In this document: piece by piece, positions 1 to 13,487 of the stretch | Numbering within the stretch: position 1 is the stretch's first letter | How the letters are laid out: every line of letters starts with the position of its first letter | From: Acanthaster planci | Taxonomy: Eukaryota; Echinodermata; Asteroidea; Valvatida; Acanthasteridae | Length of the DNA stretch: 64,000 nt | Assembly (NCBI RefSeq): GCF_001949145.1 | Contig: NW_019091470.1 | Location: forward strand, 163,584 to 227,583 | Direction of reading: 5' to 3' | Notes under the pieces: model-generated | Seen by the model: the letters and a program-made list of their open reading frames with translations, nothing else | The model's database searches: none | Told to the model about the DNA's origin: nothing | Position numbers and translations under genes: made by a program

Positions 1-3000
1 GAAACCTTCTGTGCTCACCTGTAAAAATACATGCACCACAGTCTGGGTTGAAATCACTTAATCAATTTAGCAAGTGTGTGTCGGTGTATTTTTACAGGAC
101 GCTGTTTTTTTTTCGTTTTGTGTCATTGGTAATGAGATGGGCCTTGAAGCGAAATCCAAGTTGAAGGGGATAGGCCTACAGTGTACTGTACCTCAACGCC
201 ATTCGTTGGTGGAACTTGGGCTTCACTTCTGCCTGGCAGTACATGGTTAAGACCTGTGCGTGTAACTCATTTGGATCCATTCCAACCAGAAGATCTATTA
301 ATTGGCTCTATGGATTGTGAGGGGTAAACAACAACATGTGCACATGTGCAAGATTATTTCAGAAGGTTGTGTTAAGAAGTTGCTGCCACATTGATGGCCT
401 TGAAAAAACTGAAACCCAAACGAAATTGCTGCAGTACCTGTAAAGTAGGCTGTTTGTGGTTTGTTGGTGTATAGATATGTAGGTATTATAGTGAAGAAGC
501 AAATAGTGGTGTTGTGTGGGAAGGCCTTTCAGGATGACAAAACACACAGCATTTGCCTAGGGGAGTGGTGCAAACCTCATTTACAGGGGGTCTGGACAAT
601 GAATCCCCCAAATGGAAGTCTGTGATCCACAACCAGGTCATTAACACTGCAGTTCCATTCTCTACTTAAAACCACAACTCTCCATAACCCAGAAAAACCT
701 TACTCTCAGCAGGCAGCCTCCCTCCCCCAAAAACAACCAGTGAGTCACCACCAGACTGGCCCCAGATTGGTCCCAGACACCATGGTAATTAGTCAGTGTG
801 TGACCCCATGGGGACCCCAGATGTCCAGACAAAAGAGGAGGGGGGGTGGTAGGCTCACTCCCACTGAGGACAAAGGGGAAAGCACACACAAGGATCCTTT
901 GTAGAGTCCTGCTTGCCAGGCTGTGGAGTCTGGCATTCATGTTCAGCATGCCATCCAGTGCATCTTGATGGTGTTGCCCGCCGGGTCTCCGGTTGCAGAA
1001 ACTGGACACCTCTCAACTTCAAAACAATTCCAGTTTTCTGACTGCAATTTGCAAATTTGAAATAAAACAATTGAAGTAATGGACAGAGAGGACATTATTT
1101 CCAAATGTCGTAATGACCCCCCCCACAGCTAAGCTCTGTCTGTGATTACAAAGTAAGTTCTAATTACATTTATCAGGTGAAAAATACAAACTTTCCTGAA
1201 TTTTTGTTTGCATTTTAATCAGCACTAAGTTCCCTGTTGCCCATCTAAGTCCAGTCTTGTAATGTTACCGGGATATCTTCCCCATGAATCATTAATCCCT
1301 TTATAGCAGCAACTTCATCACACAGTAATCTTGTGAGAGAAAAACCATATACAGTATTGATTGTCAGCCACTCATAAATTATAATAACATTTGAAATTAT
1401 TTTTGCATGGTACGTGTAGTTGTGTATTGGTGTAGACCTTGACTGTGAGAACTTCACCTCATCATTAAAGAACACTGGCTCTCAGTGGTCTCCTTTCTTG
1501 CTTCATTTCTTTTGCGTTGTCCAAACGAGGCTTATTGGCTGTGTACATGTGCGGTGTGTTGACCAACAAACTAAGATTGTTGGCTCACATAATTTTGATG
1601 TTACTCTGCAAATTGTATTTCTGCATGAAATGAATTCCTGCACTGGAGGAGTGGCCCATTTAATCATTTGTTTCCCCCTCCCACAACATATTTGCCCTAG
1701 TTTTCAGAACTGACACGTCTTATTAATTCTGGAAATGTCTGAACACTTAACCGAGCCTTCCACAAGTTTGTTGTCGTCCCCATTACTTATTGCTCCCTCA
1801 ACACAGTGCGCCCTGATTTTTGTTGGGGGGGTCAAGTTTATTTGGAACCTGTCTTCATCTCTTCATCAGTATGAAAACTGTCTAAGCAATTTTAATACCC
1901 GTTGAGAAATGTTTTGGGTTATTACCCAATTACTCGGTGCAATTTCAAGGGAAGGGAGTGATCTAACATGTAATTAGACAGTGTCCGCCATTTATGAACT
2001 CATCATTCATCTATCTGTCAGAGGCATTTCACAGTTCAGTATTCCAACACGCAGTTCACGCACTCTTTGAATAGCAATGCACATTGTCTTAGTTTTATTG
2101 GCTATACCTGTAGTTAACAAAGGCAACGTTCTGAGCAGGGAAATCTTCCCACAATAATGTGTCCCTGGCACCCTGCCGATTGCCCGCAGGATTGTCTGGT
2201 CCAGCTGGCAACTTTTCTGCTCGGATTTGATTACAGTTTGAGCTAATTAGCGTTGGAAATGTAATCCCGTAAGAACATCCCCAGACATGTGACATGCTGG
2301 ATCGCAGCGAGTTGCTTAATTGAACTGGTTCACTGCAAGCCCCATATTCGGACATGTCGTACAAATTCAGTGGATGAGAGCGTGGCATGGAGGGAACCTG
2401 CTAATCAAATTGGAGGAATTCAAGATTTAGTGGACTTCCTTTGCACCATTTTTGAGTTTCTGGTTTCTGTACTTTTTGCTTTTCTGTTCATCTGTTCAGT
2501 TCTCAACAGAGGTTATGCCTTGCTGGCAACTCCATGATGTCTCAGAGGCGGTTTTTGTCATTTTAGTTTAGTTACAACGAATACACAAAAGGTTTACTTG
2601 AACCTGTCCTGGTGATACAAAACTCTTGCCCTCAGAGAACGCATTACCTCTTGCCCTTCCTCGTCAGACAGTTCACTATTGTATATGATGTAGTTTAGCA
2701 TACTAGTACAAGTACATTTACATGTAGTCACGTCATTTAGCCACTGACAACCTTTCTAGGCATGTACAACATCTTCTGTGACTGCGCGTGCCACTTGTAT
2801 ATTTTCAGCGGGAGATTTTCGATTCGGTCTCTGCAAAGTGGCTGCATTACCCCCTTAACCTCTCCTCCAGGGGTTCAACTCCAGGTACATGTAGTCTAGT
2901 CCCCACCCCACTGGCCTGCTCATGAGCTCTGCATCAGTCCTGGTCAGGTCCCCACACTGCTTGGGGGAGAGTGTTGACACAGAGTTGGGTGGGGGGGGGA

Positions 3001-6000
3001 ATCCGTTGATGGCACAGGCTCCATTGTTTCTTGGAGATTTAGATCTGGAGCTGACAAACAACATGGGGAAGAGGGACACCGACTGTCACCTTGTCACCAC
3101 CACCCCTCTAGCGTAAAGCCTCGTCAACACCCACCACTCTCCCTCTTCAGGGTTTACCGGGATAAGATCTGGCCTTCCTAGCCCTTGTTTACTTGGATGG
3201 GACAAGTGTTGCTGTCTTGGACACTTGTTTTTCCCCTGTCACCAAGGCAACCGGTTCTGAATAAGTGTGCCCAAGTTACAACATGCAGTTTAGCTGGGGG
3301 CAGGTTTGATTAGGGACTGTTTGTTAACCACTGGTCGATTTTGCCTGGTGCCTGGTATACATGTACATGTACACTATATTTCATGCAAATGTTACCACTC
3401 AAATTTAAAATTGACATGGAGGTTGACAATTTGTTGCTGATCCACCTTGCCTTAGGGCAGTGGACCATTGGCTAATTACTCCTACCATTCTTCCAGAGAC
3501 AGCTGTGGCAAACAATTTGTAAAAATATATCCAGCATGTTAAATGCAGATAAACTTTCATGACATACGACTGGTTGTAGAGGTTGTGTGGTTTTGAAGTT
3601 TTCAAGGGAAAAGATAGGCAACATTAATTACACAATATCCAGTTTTGAAATGGCGTGCAATCGACTTCTATTTTTTGGGTCCAAACTGTAATTCAGCCAG
3701 GTCGCAGTTGGGACGTGGCGAATTCCTGTGGAGTGCCCATTGCAGCCAAAATTGACCTTGGCATCTCCCAACTTTGATGAAAGGGACCCTATGAAGCCCT
3801 TAATTGGCTTTGAAGTGACAGATGAGTTGTCTAGCACAAAGTTCTTCACTTACATCACATTTTATGTGATTTACAAATTACGGTATCCTATGGTCTTGAC
3901 AGGCTACATGTACATGTACTGTATCCCAAGGCAGCTTTTAAGCAAGCATTGTGTGCAAGCATGTTCATATGCACATGTGTATCTAAAACAGTTCAGGTGC
4001 CGATGCATGTACATGTATTGGTATATTGACTTTAGTTAGATTGTCGGGAAGTCAAATGGTGAAGCCTCGGTGGTATGGGGCTTGGGTAAATATTGCCCAG
4101 TTTGGAACAATCGTAGTACAAATGGCCTCTCACTTTCATTCTGTCAAGACTTTCTATGAGTTTGCAGCCTGTTTGTGTAGGATTTGCAGCTTTGGGTATC
4201 CTTCCCCAACCAGTCAACAAAACTGGGGAAAGGGGATTTATAACCTCTGTCAACAACAGTTTCAGAATGTTTTCTTTTTGGCAAACCCTCGTCCCTACTA
4301 CCCGCACCCCTGAGGCAAGTTCACACTGTCGTCAACAACTCTGAACCGGTTAGGTTTGGGGGATATCGACCTGGAGCCTGGGTGGTAATCCAGCCTTGAG
4401 TGGAGTCTAGTCTTGCATGAACTGGCCCCTCCGGCTTGTGTTTTATTCCCCCAAATAGATGTTGGTCAAGCCTGAGTCTAAAGTTGGACTCTTCTCTGTA
4501 CTACTAGACCAATGCAGGAGATGTCATTTCTGTCTTGTCACTACACATGATGATGTGCACATCACACATGTTCTTTAAGGATTCATGATACAAATTTTGG
4601 TCACATTCGTTTATTCATATTTATTTCAGTGTATGAAAAGCATTCAAAATCCTGTTTAGAGTCAGGTGTATTGAATGTGAAAAATGCACATTGTAAAATG
4701 AAGATCTCCCAGCCCGTATGGACAAGTGAGGATACGGCTGTGTGATATAAATCAGGGAAGACTCTTGTTATCAAGTTTTCAGTTTGTATGTACACATACA
4801 TGTACCGGTATGTCTTGGTGTTCAAATTATGAGTCCCCCATTTGTGCTTGGAAAACATTTCTAAGAAAAGTTGCTTGCTTGTTTACTGCTGCCTACATGT
4901 TTTCCAACATAACAAAAATTTGCTAAAGAAATTGACGTTTATGACAGCAAAAGAGGAAAAATTGTAGTTTTCCGTGATCAAATCAGTGCCACACTGAAGT
5001 TTAGTGCCTGTGATAACATCACAGTTTTGCTCATGAATAAGCAAATTCTACTTATAAAAGAACCCTAAAAGGCTCGCAAATAAAGATTAAAAGAGCAAAA
5101 CATAAATTGTAAATAAGGACGATTGAAACCCAAAGGTGAAATGTCAAGGGTTGTAGTTGTGCATTTGTACTGAAGGGTCCCAAACCCCCCTAGGGTGTAT
5201 GTAAACATCATATTGAAATTAGAGGATTTGGGATTGTTGGGGTTATTAAAGCAAGAGCTGTTGCAGTGCAAACATTTTTTCAAGTCACAAAGGGCACACC
5301 ACACACTCTGTCTCAGTCAAGGAGGCATTTGAATAGGTACATGTACATGTAGTGTGCATGACCCACTGTGTACATAAGAGCTTTGGCACCAAGTAGTGTA
5401 TGCTTTAACTTCTGGTCTCCCCCTATACATGTAGTTTGCCGAGATTGATAACAGTGAATCTTGGAGAGGTTTTTAATGTGTGAACATGAATGGGTAGCAT
5501 GCCAGGTACATGCCAGGTATGGTGCATGTACATGTCTGGTAATTAAATGGCTCAACGCCAGGCCTGGTGTCTGTTTGGATTCCAAATGTCGTCTGGTCAA
5601 ACAGCTTGCTTGAATCAGCAAAAACCGTATGCCCTTTCCATTGTACCCAACCATTTACTTCATTACATCGTGGTCATATACCGCGGTACACATGTAAATC
5701 AACTCTTGAGTGCCATATTAATTTTGAGGGCACTTTTTGGCACCCCATTAATATTGAAAGTTCGATGAGGCCCTGACCTGACTGGAGCCCAGTTAAGTGA
5801 AAGGTCACATTGTCATAACAAATCTTAGGCTTCGTATTATTTTTTCCCCATTCAAGTGGTGATAAATTGCACTCAGGTTAGCAAGTTGTTGAAAGTACCC
5901 TAATTATACACATACTTAAGAAAATTTCAGAAAGCAACAGTGGATTGGCGCATGTCCCGGTACAAATGTCAGAATTTTTTTCCAACGGCATGCCAGTGTA

Positions 6001-7619
6001 ACCGAATGTCCGGTGATTTTGAAAAAAAGTGTTCTAGGACTAGGAGGAGAGATTGGAGGTGATGGTGCGTTCCACGAAGATGAAACGCAGATACAGTTTT
6101 GAGTTATCAGTGAGACTGGCAAAGTTCACATTTAAAATGGTAATTATAATTTTTCTTCACGGAATTGATTCCCCTCCTTCACATCAGTGACAGCTTTTTT
6201 TTTTTCTTGCGTACACTGCACCCAAATGATTAGTTGTTTGGGCCTTTATAAAACTGGTGCACCGTATACATACGGACTAGCGCTTGGAAGAGTTGTGTCT
6301 GTATTTTGCACACTTACATGTGTGTAAGTATGAGAATTTAAAGTTTTGAGATTCCTTTTTAATGTCATTTGAAGAACTTCTCAAAAGAATTTTGGTGCAG
6401 CACGAAAATTATTACACCATTGTACGTGTACGTGATGCACTGTTAGCAACATGCCTGCTTGCCCATTGCATGGGCCTTTGTGATAAGCCAGAAATGGGTT
6501 CTCTTATTGCCATCGGACTCTGATGCAGTGGTTCTATAATGTACACATTTCTTTATTTCCCATTGCAAAGTATTGGAAAGACTGTACGTTATTTACATGT
6601 AGTCCTGAGCGGCCACACAGTGGGATGTTGTTCCTCGTGGAGCATTTCTAGCATACCTCGGTGTAAAGCCCAGGGGGGTAGTGCCCAGAGCATTCATGAG
6701 GCTGTGAGGTGTTATCAGATCGCTTACTTTTAATGAGGCGAAGACAACAAATATGACCAGCTCTTGGTGTGAGGGTTATCTCGGTCACGCCCTGACTGAA
6801 GACATTATGGGGGCTGTTCGGTGTTGAGATGGAAAGAATCCAATACTGCATATTTATTGTTTGTTGTTTTTATCTCAGTTGGGGATGACACATGCAGATT
6901 AGAAATTGTTTGAATAATGTGGGGCATGGAAATATTCTGTTTGGGAAAACTTTGAAATCTAGAATGGTGAGAAAGGCATCTGAAAAAAGAAAAAATGAAT
7001 GCAATTCTTTCTTCCCCTGGGATTGCTGGGATTTTGTATATATCTTTTATCTTGGATGTTGACGTACAAGTTCTAAATTCATGCACTGTGTCTTTGTTCT
7101 TGTTTGGGGGAAGAGAACATGTGCAGGCCCCATATTCTTAAAATGACGTGTTGCCATGGATTATGCCACATCCTTCAATTCACTGCGAGCGGACGAGTGT
7201 TGGATAGTTTGTAAGATTTGCTGTTTCCAGTGTGTCACAGTCTGTCCTCTGTTCTTCCAAAGTTCAAGGGTTGAGGACTATTGAGGACGAGAGAATTAAA
7301 TACCGGTAGAATGCTAGTTGAGCATAAGATTTTTGACAATGCGAGATTTTCAGGTCTTCTATCTGCATTTTAGTGACAAACCTCAGACGAGGCAATGCTG
7401 ACATTTGTCGGCACCTTGGATACAAATGAATGAGGGTACCGACTGAAAACCTCATCGGAGAGAGAGGATGTGAGAATGTTGTGGGACAATGTTAGCTAAA
7501 AACAAGAGTCTTAACTATGCAATAATGCAGTCAGTGCTGGCCATTTGTATCGACGAAAGTCTTTTGTGTGCTCATTTGGCCACAGCTCAAAAAGCCTTCC
7601 AGATGAAAGTAACTGATAT
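1..7619. other. Non-coding stretch, no supported gene
   Basis: AT-rich sequence with short random frames on both strands. It holds scattered ACATGTAC palindromes (3359, 5338), TAGGCCTA (171), TACCGGTA (4803, 7301) and G or C runs (near 845 and 2990). An exon-like frame at about 3702-3860 was not strong enough to call. Confidence 0.6.
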
Positions 7620-7900
7620 AGCGGTCGTGACGTCATTCTAGTAATCTTGCGGCCATGTTCTCTCCCCTTTCCTCCCTCCCCCCATATCGCCGGCAAGATA
7701 ATGGGAGCCCATAATTTATCACAGTTTAAAGAGTCCTGCATTCCGCCCATACCGCAGATATTGGCCTCGCAGCGCGTGTGCGACACGTCTGAACGTGGTC
7801 GCTCAGCGGCCGGCCCCGGATGGCTGACGTAAACTGCTTGAAAGGCCACTCCAGGGTGTCACTCGTCCAGGAATTAAAGCAGTTACGAGCGAAGTCATCC
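7620..7900. promoter_or_regulatory. CpG-rich patch with two CRE-like sites
   Basis: This stretch is clearly richer in CpG than its surroundings. It contains a perfect TGACGTCA (7628-7635), a second CRE-like TGACGTAA (7825-7832), CAGCGCGTGTGCGACACGTC and GCGGCCGGCCCCGG. CRE sites bind CREB/ATF proteins in animals. No convincing reading frame was found, so a promoter or enhancer is a reasonable inference, without direct proof. Confidence 0.35.
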
Positions 7901-9358
7901 GCCAAGACTTGGCAGTGTGGAAACAGCATGTCTTTTTTGAATGATTAACGGTCCGAGTAAAATCCCCTCTTCGCTTTGATCTGCGAAAAATGTCAAGTTC
8001 CTTTTATTAGATGAACACAAGTTCTTAAATTAGCATGTCTTGTTAAGTTCCCTCCTACCTTCTTCCACAAATGCCATCAATCCAATTTGTGTGAAACAAC
8101 TGATCTTTGAACACCGAGACACCCTGCCACAACCTTTTGCCCGCAAGTACCTGTTTTGCCTGGCACCATTCACGTTTTATCAAATCAGTTACTGAAAGAG
8201 CACTTTATGGTTTCATTATATTTAAGATAGTGTATCCAAAAGTTAGCACTGTAAAATAACTAGTAAGCATGTTACTTGATTACAGATACATGTACATGTA
8301 TATGGATAATGTCACGTGTCACAGTACAATTTATTCTGCTGGCTTTCATGTCAACATTACTTTATTTAGCTTATCAGTTTAGTTTTTTAGTATCTGTATC
8401 CCACAGGCTTGGTTAAAAAAAAAGTAGCTCTAGTGAACTTGGCATCACAGTTCTTCCTCCTAAATGTGAAAGTTTCCCTGGTGCTGAACCAAAAGATGGT
8501 TATAGCACCCACAGGATTGAAATAAAGAACTTCTGACACAAAGGTGTATTTATAAAGCTTCTCATCAGATGGCATCATTTAAGGTGGCGAAAATATTTTC
8601 AGTGGGCTGAACCTTGCAGGTGTACATTTACATGTACATGTATGTTCATTGTGTACACAAAAAATAGTTGTGTCATTTGTCACTCTAATTAGAGAAATAA
8701 GGGCTCGGTCGAATTTCAAACCCGCAACAGGAAAACATTCATTTGATATGTAATTATAGCATGTCAGCTGTTGATTTAGTGGAAAGCCAGCTTAGTTCAG
8801 CTAATGGTGTACTGCTACATGTACAAGCGGCTACTCTACCAGCCCTGCCCAGCTGACCAGCCCAGCACACCCGTTGAAATGAACTTGACAGTATCAATTC
8901 ACGTTCATTAACTTTTTAGGGATCGCATATCCTATTGCCCCGGACTGTCTCCAGAGTGACAGGCCCTGGTTGACCTTCCATGGACTGGTGCATTATTGGC
9001 ATATGATGAGGAAATACGTGAAAATAGATCCACAGCGCCAGTGGCAGATACCTGCACGTACATGCATATATTTCCTGAGGTGTTATTTTTTCCAGAATGT
9101 CTTTCTGTGCACTGTAAACTTGTGCATACTTTGAAGCGCTTTGTGAAGATAACAGGTCCTGGCCTTATCAAAACTGTGAAAGCTGTGACATTAAATGTGA
9201 TCTAGATTTTCAGATGAATCCGCCATGTTGATTAAGATACATACCTGTAGCAGTTGTACATATAACGTGAGAAGTTTATTGGATGCTCACGAACTTCTGG
9301 GAAAGATTGAACTTGTACATTTGCAGGTCTTTAACACTGGGTGTTTGAAGTTTTGAGG

Positions 9359-9417
9359 TTAACCCTAACCCTCCTCAATCCTTCACCTGTTGGAGGATTG
9401 AGGAGGGTTAGGGTTAA
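9359..9417. repeat. Perfect 23-bp inverted repeat bounded by TTAA
   Basis: Arms 9359-9381 and 9395-9417 are perfect reverse complements around a 13-base loop. Each arm starts, from the outside, with TTAACCCTAACCCTCCTCAA. The outer TTAA followed by CCC is the layout of piggyBac-family ends, and the arms also hold two CCCTAA telomere-like hexamers. It could be a tiny TTAA-specific element, a filler hairpin, or structured RNA if transcribed. Confidence 0.85.
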
Positions 9418-12400
9418 AGAATTCCTTTTTATGAATATGTATTTATCTATAATCCATTAATTCAGTTTTCAAAATCTTTAAAGTACTCAGCGTTTTTTCC
9501 CCAACTGCTGTCATCACAGTTTCAAGCAATGACCACAATTTTCAAATTCTGACAATGGCCACACTATAGGCACATGTAAAAGAGACTTCGGAGAGATGAA
9601 CATTTTCATCTTGGTGATAAATCTGTGCATGTAGTGCATAATGTGGAGGTCTTCATTATGATATTGTTTGCAAGACTGCCCAAGGAGTGAGTGACTCAAG
9701 CACATCCATGCGAGTGATACCGGTAATTAAATTAGCTGGAAAAAAAATGTGTTCCCCGTGTTATTCGCACATCCGTTCGCATTAAAACAAAAACTGCCCA
9801 GAGCCTTGGAAACTGGACCCCACTTTGGGAGGTGAGTTTGGATGTAAATCAGATACTTTGGGCTGCCATCCAGAACCTCACACAGGGCGTCGGTGGTGTA
9901 CAGAAACACTGCCGATGGAGTGTCGCATTCCCATGCCTTTCTGCCATGCAGCATGTACCGGTAGTGTAGGCATGTTGTTTACGGACAATTCCTTCAGATG
10001 ATCTATGTCACTTTCAAGGGCATTTCTTTTTGGAAAAGAAATTGCCTGAATTAGGCCAGCATGTACATGTATCATCTGCTTATTTGATTGGTTGGCTGAT
10101 GTCCTGATTATTCACTTGCAGTTTTCTGTTTAACAGAAAAAAAAATGAAGAACATCTTCCACCAGAGATCTGAAACACTGCCCTCTCAAACCTTTAAGAC
10201 GTGGGACAGACACACAAATTGGCCTGTTGGTGGTACATGTAGTTGAAAGGTATATTAAGACACTTTAAATAAAGAAATTATTTCCCTCCGACAATCTCAA
10301 CAAATACCCCTCTCTTAGTTTTTTCACTACTGATTATACTCTGCATGAAAATAGACATGTACACAACAAATGCAAATGACTATTTGATCAATCTGCAACA
10401 TAATTGAATGCATCAAAGCAGTCTATTATATCATACAATGTTTTACTCCCATTGTGATACCGGTAGGGTGTGGCTGTTGTATTAAAAATAAACCTTTTGA
10501 TTACCCTCAGAGCTGTGAATGGTTCCATATTTATTGCCATATCTTTGAACCATGGATTTGTTATTCTTCCCTGTGACAATACTGCCCTCTCTTGTTCAAA
10601 GAAATAATATTGTGTGTCAGAGATAGTGATTTTTTCGGGGGGGGGAGGTAACAGGATGTGCTGGCCAGCTTTAAGTTATACTTTCTGTACATAGGCCTAC
10701 ATGTACATGTTCTGTGTTTCAGCAATTTATACCAAATGAAATTTGTACGATGTGTACTGCACTTAACAAATCAATCAAAGTGCCCCATTGTGCATTATAC
10801 TCCTCATGGCCAACCCCCTCCAAGTTTTTAATGATGGGCTGACTTTGGCAAAGTTGGCACCAGGCATGACTCTGGCCCCGTTGAGTTCTGGCCATTTAAT
10901 GTGTAAATGGGGACCAACTAATGCGTACATGTATCATTAATGATTCTTGTATACAGATTTGTTGTACAGCTAATCTGAACAACTGGCTATGGCTGCAAGT
11001 AACACAAGCATATGGCAAGTGGCTGCAGCCGCTAGCCAATCATCTCCATGCTTTAGGCTCAAGCCATAGCCATAACATTTGGGCACAGTTTACGTCAATC
11101 TGATGCAGAGTCTTTCAAACCTGTAGCTTTAAGCCCCTCCTTCCCACCATGAGTCGGCCTGCAGTAAAAATAAAGCATTTGGACAGCCCAACCTTCATCT
11201 CGCACGCAAGAAAAATTGGCAGTTGCCCAAACCTGGAGTGCAAAGCGGCTGTCTTTATTTAACCTAATATCGTTCCAACCCATTTCCAGGCATGATTTAT
11301 TCCCCACTTTGTGCACATGCATGCACAAAGGAGGACCGCTGTAGTCATTGTGTTCTTGCTGTGGATGTACTTGCCCAGAGAACTTCCAATACAGGGAAGG
11401 GTAGGGCATGACACAGCAGTGTTTAGAGTCTCCTGTTTGTGCACCTTGGATTTGATATTACAAACCCAGCATCATTCTTGAGCCTAACGTCAAAATGCAG
11501 CATGCATCACAACTTGAGCTAAGAATTCAAGATGCCCTGGTTTTCAATTTAGATTCATTCCACAGGCAGTCGATGTCAAGAAATAGGGCAACACGCACAG
11601 TGCTTTAGGCACAGCGGCCGCACCCCTTGGCGAGCTTTTCCCTGACAGCCCGTCATCTCACAAAGTTGGCAGTGTCTAGCCACCCTTCCTTGGTTACCCA
11701 AGCAGTCTGCCGGGCAATGCGTTGATATGGATTACACTTAATTAGTGGTATTATAGTGTTCGGTGCATGAGGGTAAGACACCCCACCTTTCTTAGAAGTT
11801 AAAACCTGATGGGCAACATTGCTGGCTGTCTCCCCAGGAAGTCTCTGCTAATCTTGGAGGATTGCAGAGAGTCGGTCTTGACTGAGCAATTAAGTGCTGT
11901 CCCATTGGTAGCTCCATAGTGTTACTTTTAAATAGTCTTTTGACAAATTAGGCTGAGTCATTTTTTTTGCTTTCTTTTAAATTTTCAAAACTTGTTGGTC
12001 TAAACTGTACAGGTATGCTTACACTTTCAGTAGAACCGGTAAATACAGATTATGGACTGTTGTGAAGGAATGCAAGAGGTCACCGTTCATGTTCATAAAA
12101 AGCACTCTGTGTTTGTACCAGTTGGTTTGACATACTTGATTATTTTCCGTCTGAATGAGTACAAACCCATTGCACCCGCGCGTACATGTAGGCGTTGGGT
12201 GTGCTGTGGTATTGTAGAGTGTGTGTTATCGCGTCAGTTGCTCCATAATATTCAAGTACCAGCACATCTCTTTGGCGGAGTGGGAGGGACTCCAGTGTAA
12301 GCTGACAGTATACATGTACAGTGCACAGGTGTAATCGACTCATGGTGACATCAGTTTTGCTGATGTTCCTACAGTAGGCCTACATGTACACGAACATGAA

Positions 12401-13416
12401 GAAGTGTGTCTCAACTGTGAAAAATGAAATCTCACACCCATGTCGTTAAAACAAGTGGTTGATATTAATTCTCAGAATCAATCATACGTTTACATGTACT
12501 AAACTGTTCCAGTTCAGCAGCTATGATAAATGACATCATTAGATGCATATTTACAAACTTCAGAACTTGTCACCGTCAGGGTAACAAATGCCCTTTTAAT
12601 TGGCAATCAAACTTGCTGAATCAGTAGCAGCAAGTCCTTATGATGAAATCCACACAACTGCCAAACTGTAAAGGCCATGTGATTATTGCATTAGCGTCAA
12701 CACAGGAACCATCAAGGAAACGATAAGAAGAGGGTTAAAGCTTTCACTTTTGAAATCACACATTACTAGCTTTTAATTTCATGGACCAAATTTAATAGGT
12801 GCGGCATTAACAACCTCACCGAGATCTCCCATAAATGTTTATTTGTACTATTTGGATATGCAAGTACACTGTACATGTACATGTGTATCTGTGGAGTGAA
12901 TTTTGATGAAGTTCTGGAATACAGAGATACATTTATTACATACATGTACATTTACCAGTATCTAAGTTTGTTTATCTTTGAATAATGTTTCACATACCGG
13001 TATGTTCCTACTGTATGTGTGCATGTACATGTACTGGTACAGACATGAACATGTAGACGTACTACATGGAGGACTTGAATCCATGGCTGTCTGGTTACAA
13101 GAGCAGTCTGTTATTCAGATCTTCTCACCATTTTCCATTTTTTTGTTTAAATACCATACTTTTCAACAAGTAATTTTATCAGTCGTGCCGTGAAGCATGG
13201 TGTGGCTTTTCATATATTGGGCATGTGCCATCTCGATAGCTGCAACTAGGGCCCTTTTGATGTCAGTCACATGAACGTCTGGCCTGAATCTGCTCCCGGC
13301 TCCTCACTAAGCTCTTACCCTGGCCCTCCGTCTTTGTAACAGTCCAGCTTACCAGATGTTCTGTGGCAGAATGTGTGTATTTCCTCTGAAACCAGCAGCA
13401 TTGGGTGCTGAGCTCC

Positions 13417-13487
13417 GATTGGTCCAAAGTTGCTTGTCATTAGTCTAATCCGGAGCCCGATTGGACAGAACTCTTGGCTGGGATTGG
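13417..13487. promoter_or_regulatory. Cluster of three inverted CCAAT boxes
   Basis: GATTGG occurs at 13417, 13459 and 13482 within 71 bp, and the 10-mer GATTGGTCCA occurs twice. Grouped CCAAT boxes are typical NF-Y targets near promoters. No neighbouring gene start was identified, so the role is inferred from motifs only. Confidence 0.3.

Noticed and set aside
2860-2890. tRNA B-box-like GGGTTCAACTCC
   Set aside because: No matching A box, acceptor stem or cloverleaf around it.
3702-3860. Exon-like + strand reading (VAVGTWRIPVECPLQP onward)
   Set aside because: The acceptor is modest, no good donor follows, and no family is recognised.
9359-9417. True telomere or interstitial telomere array
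   Set aside because: Only two CCCTAA-like hexamers per arm, arranged as an inverted repeat and not as a tandem array.
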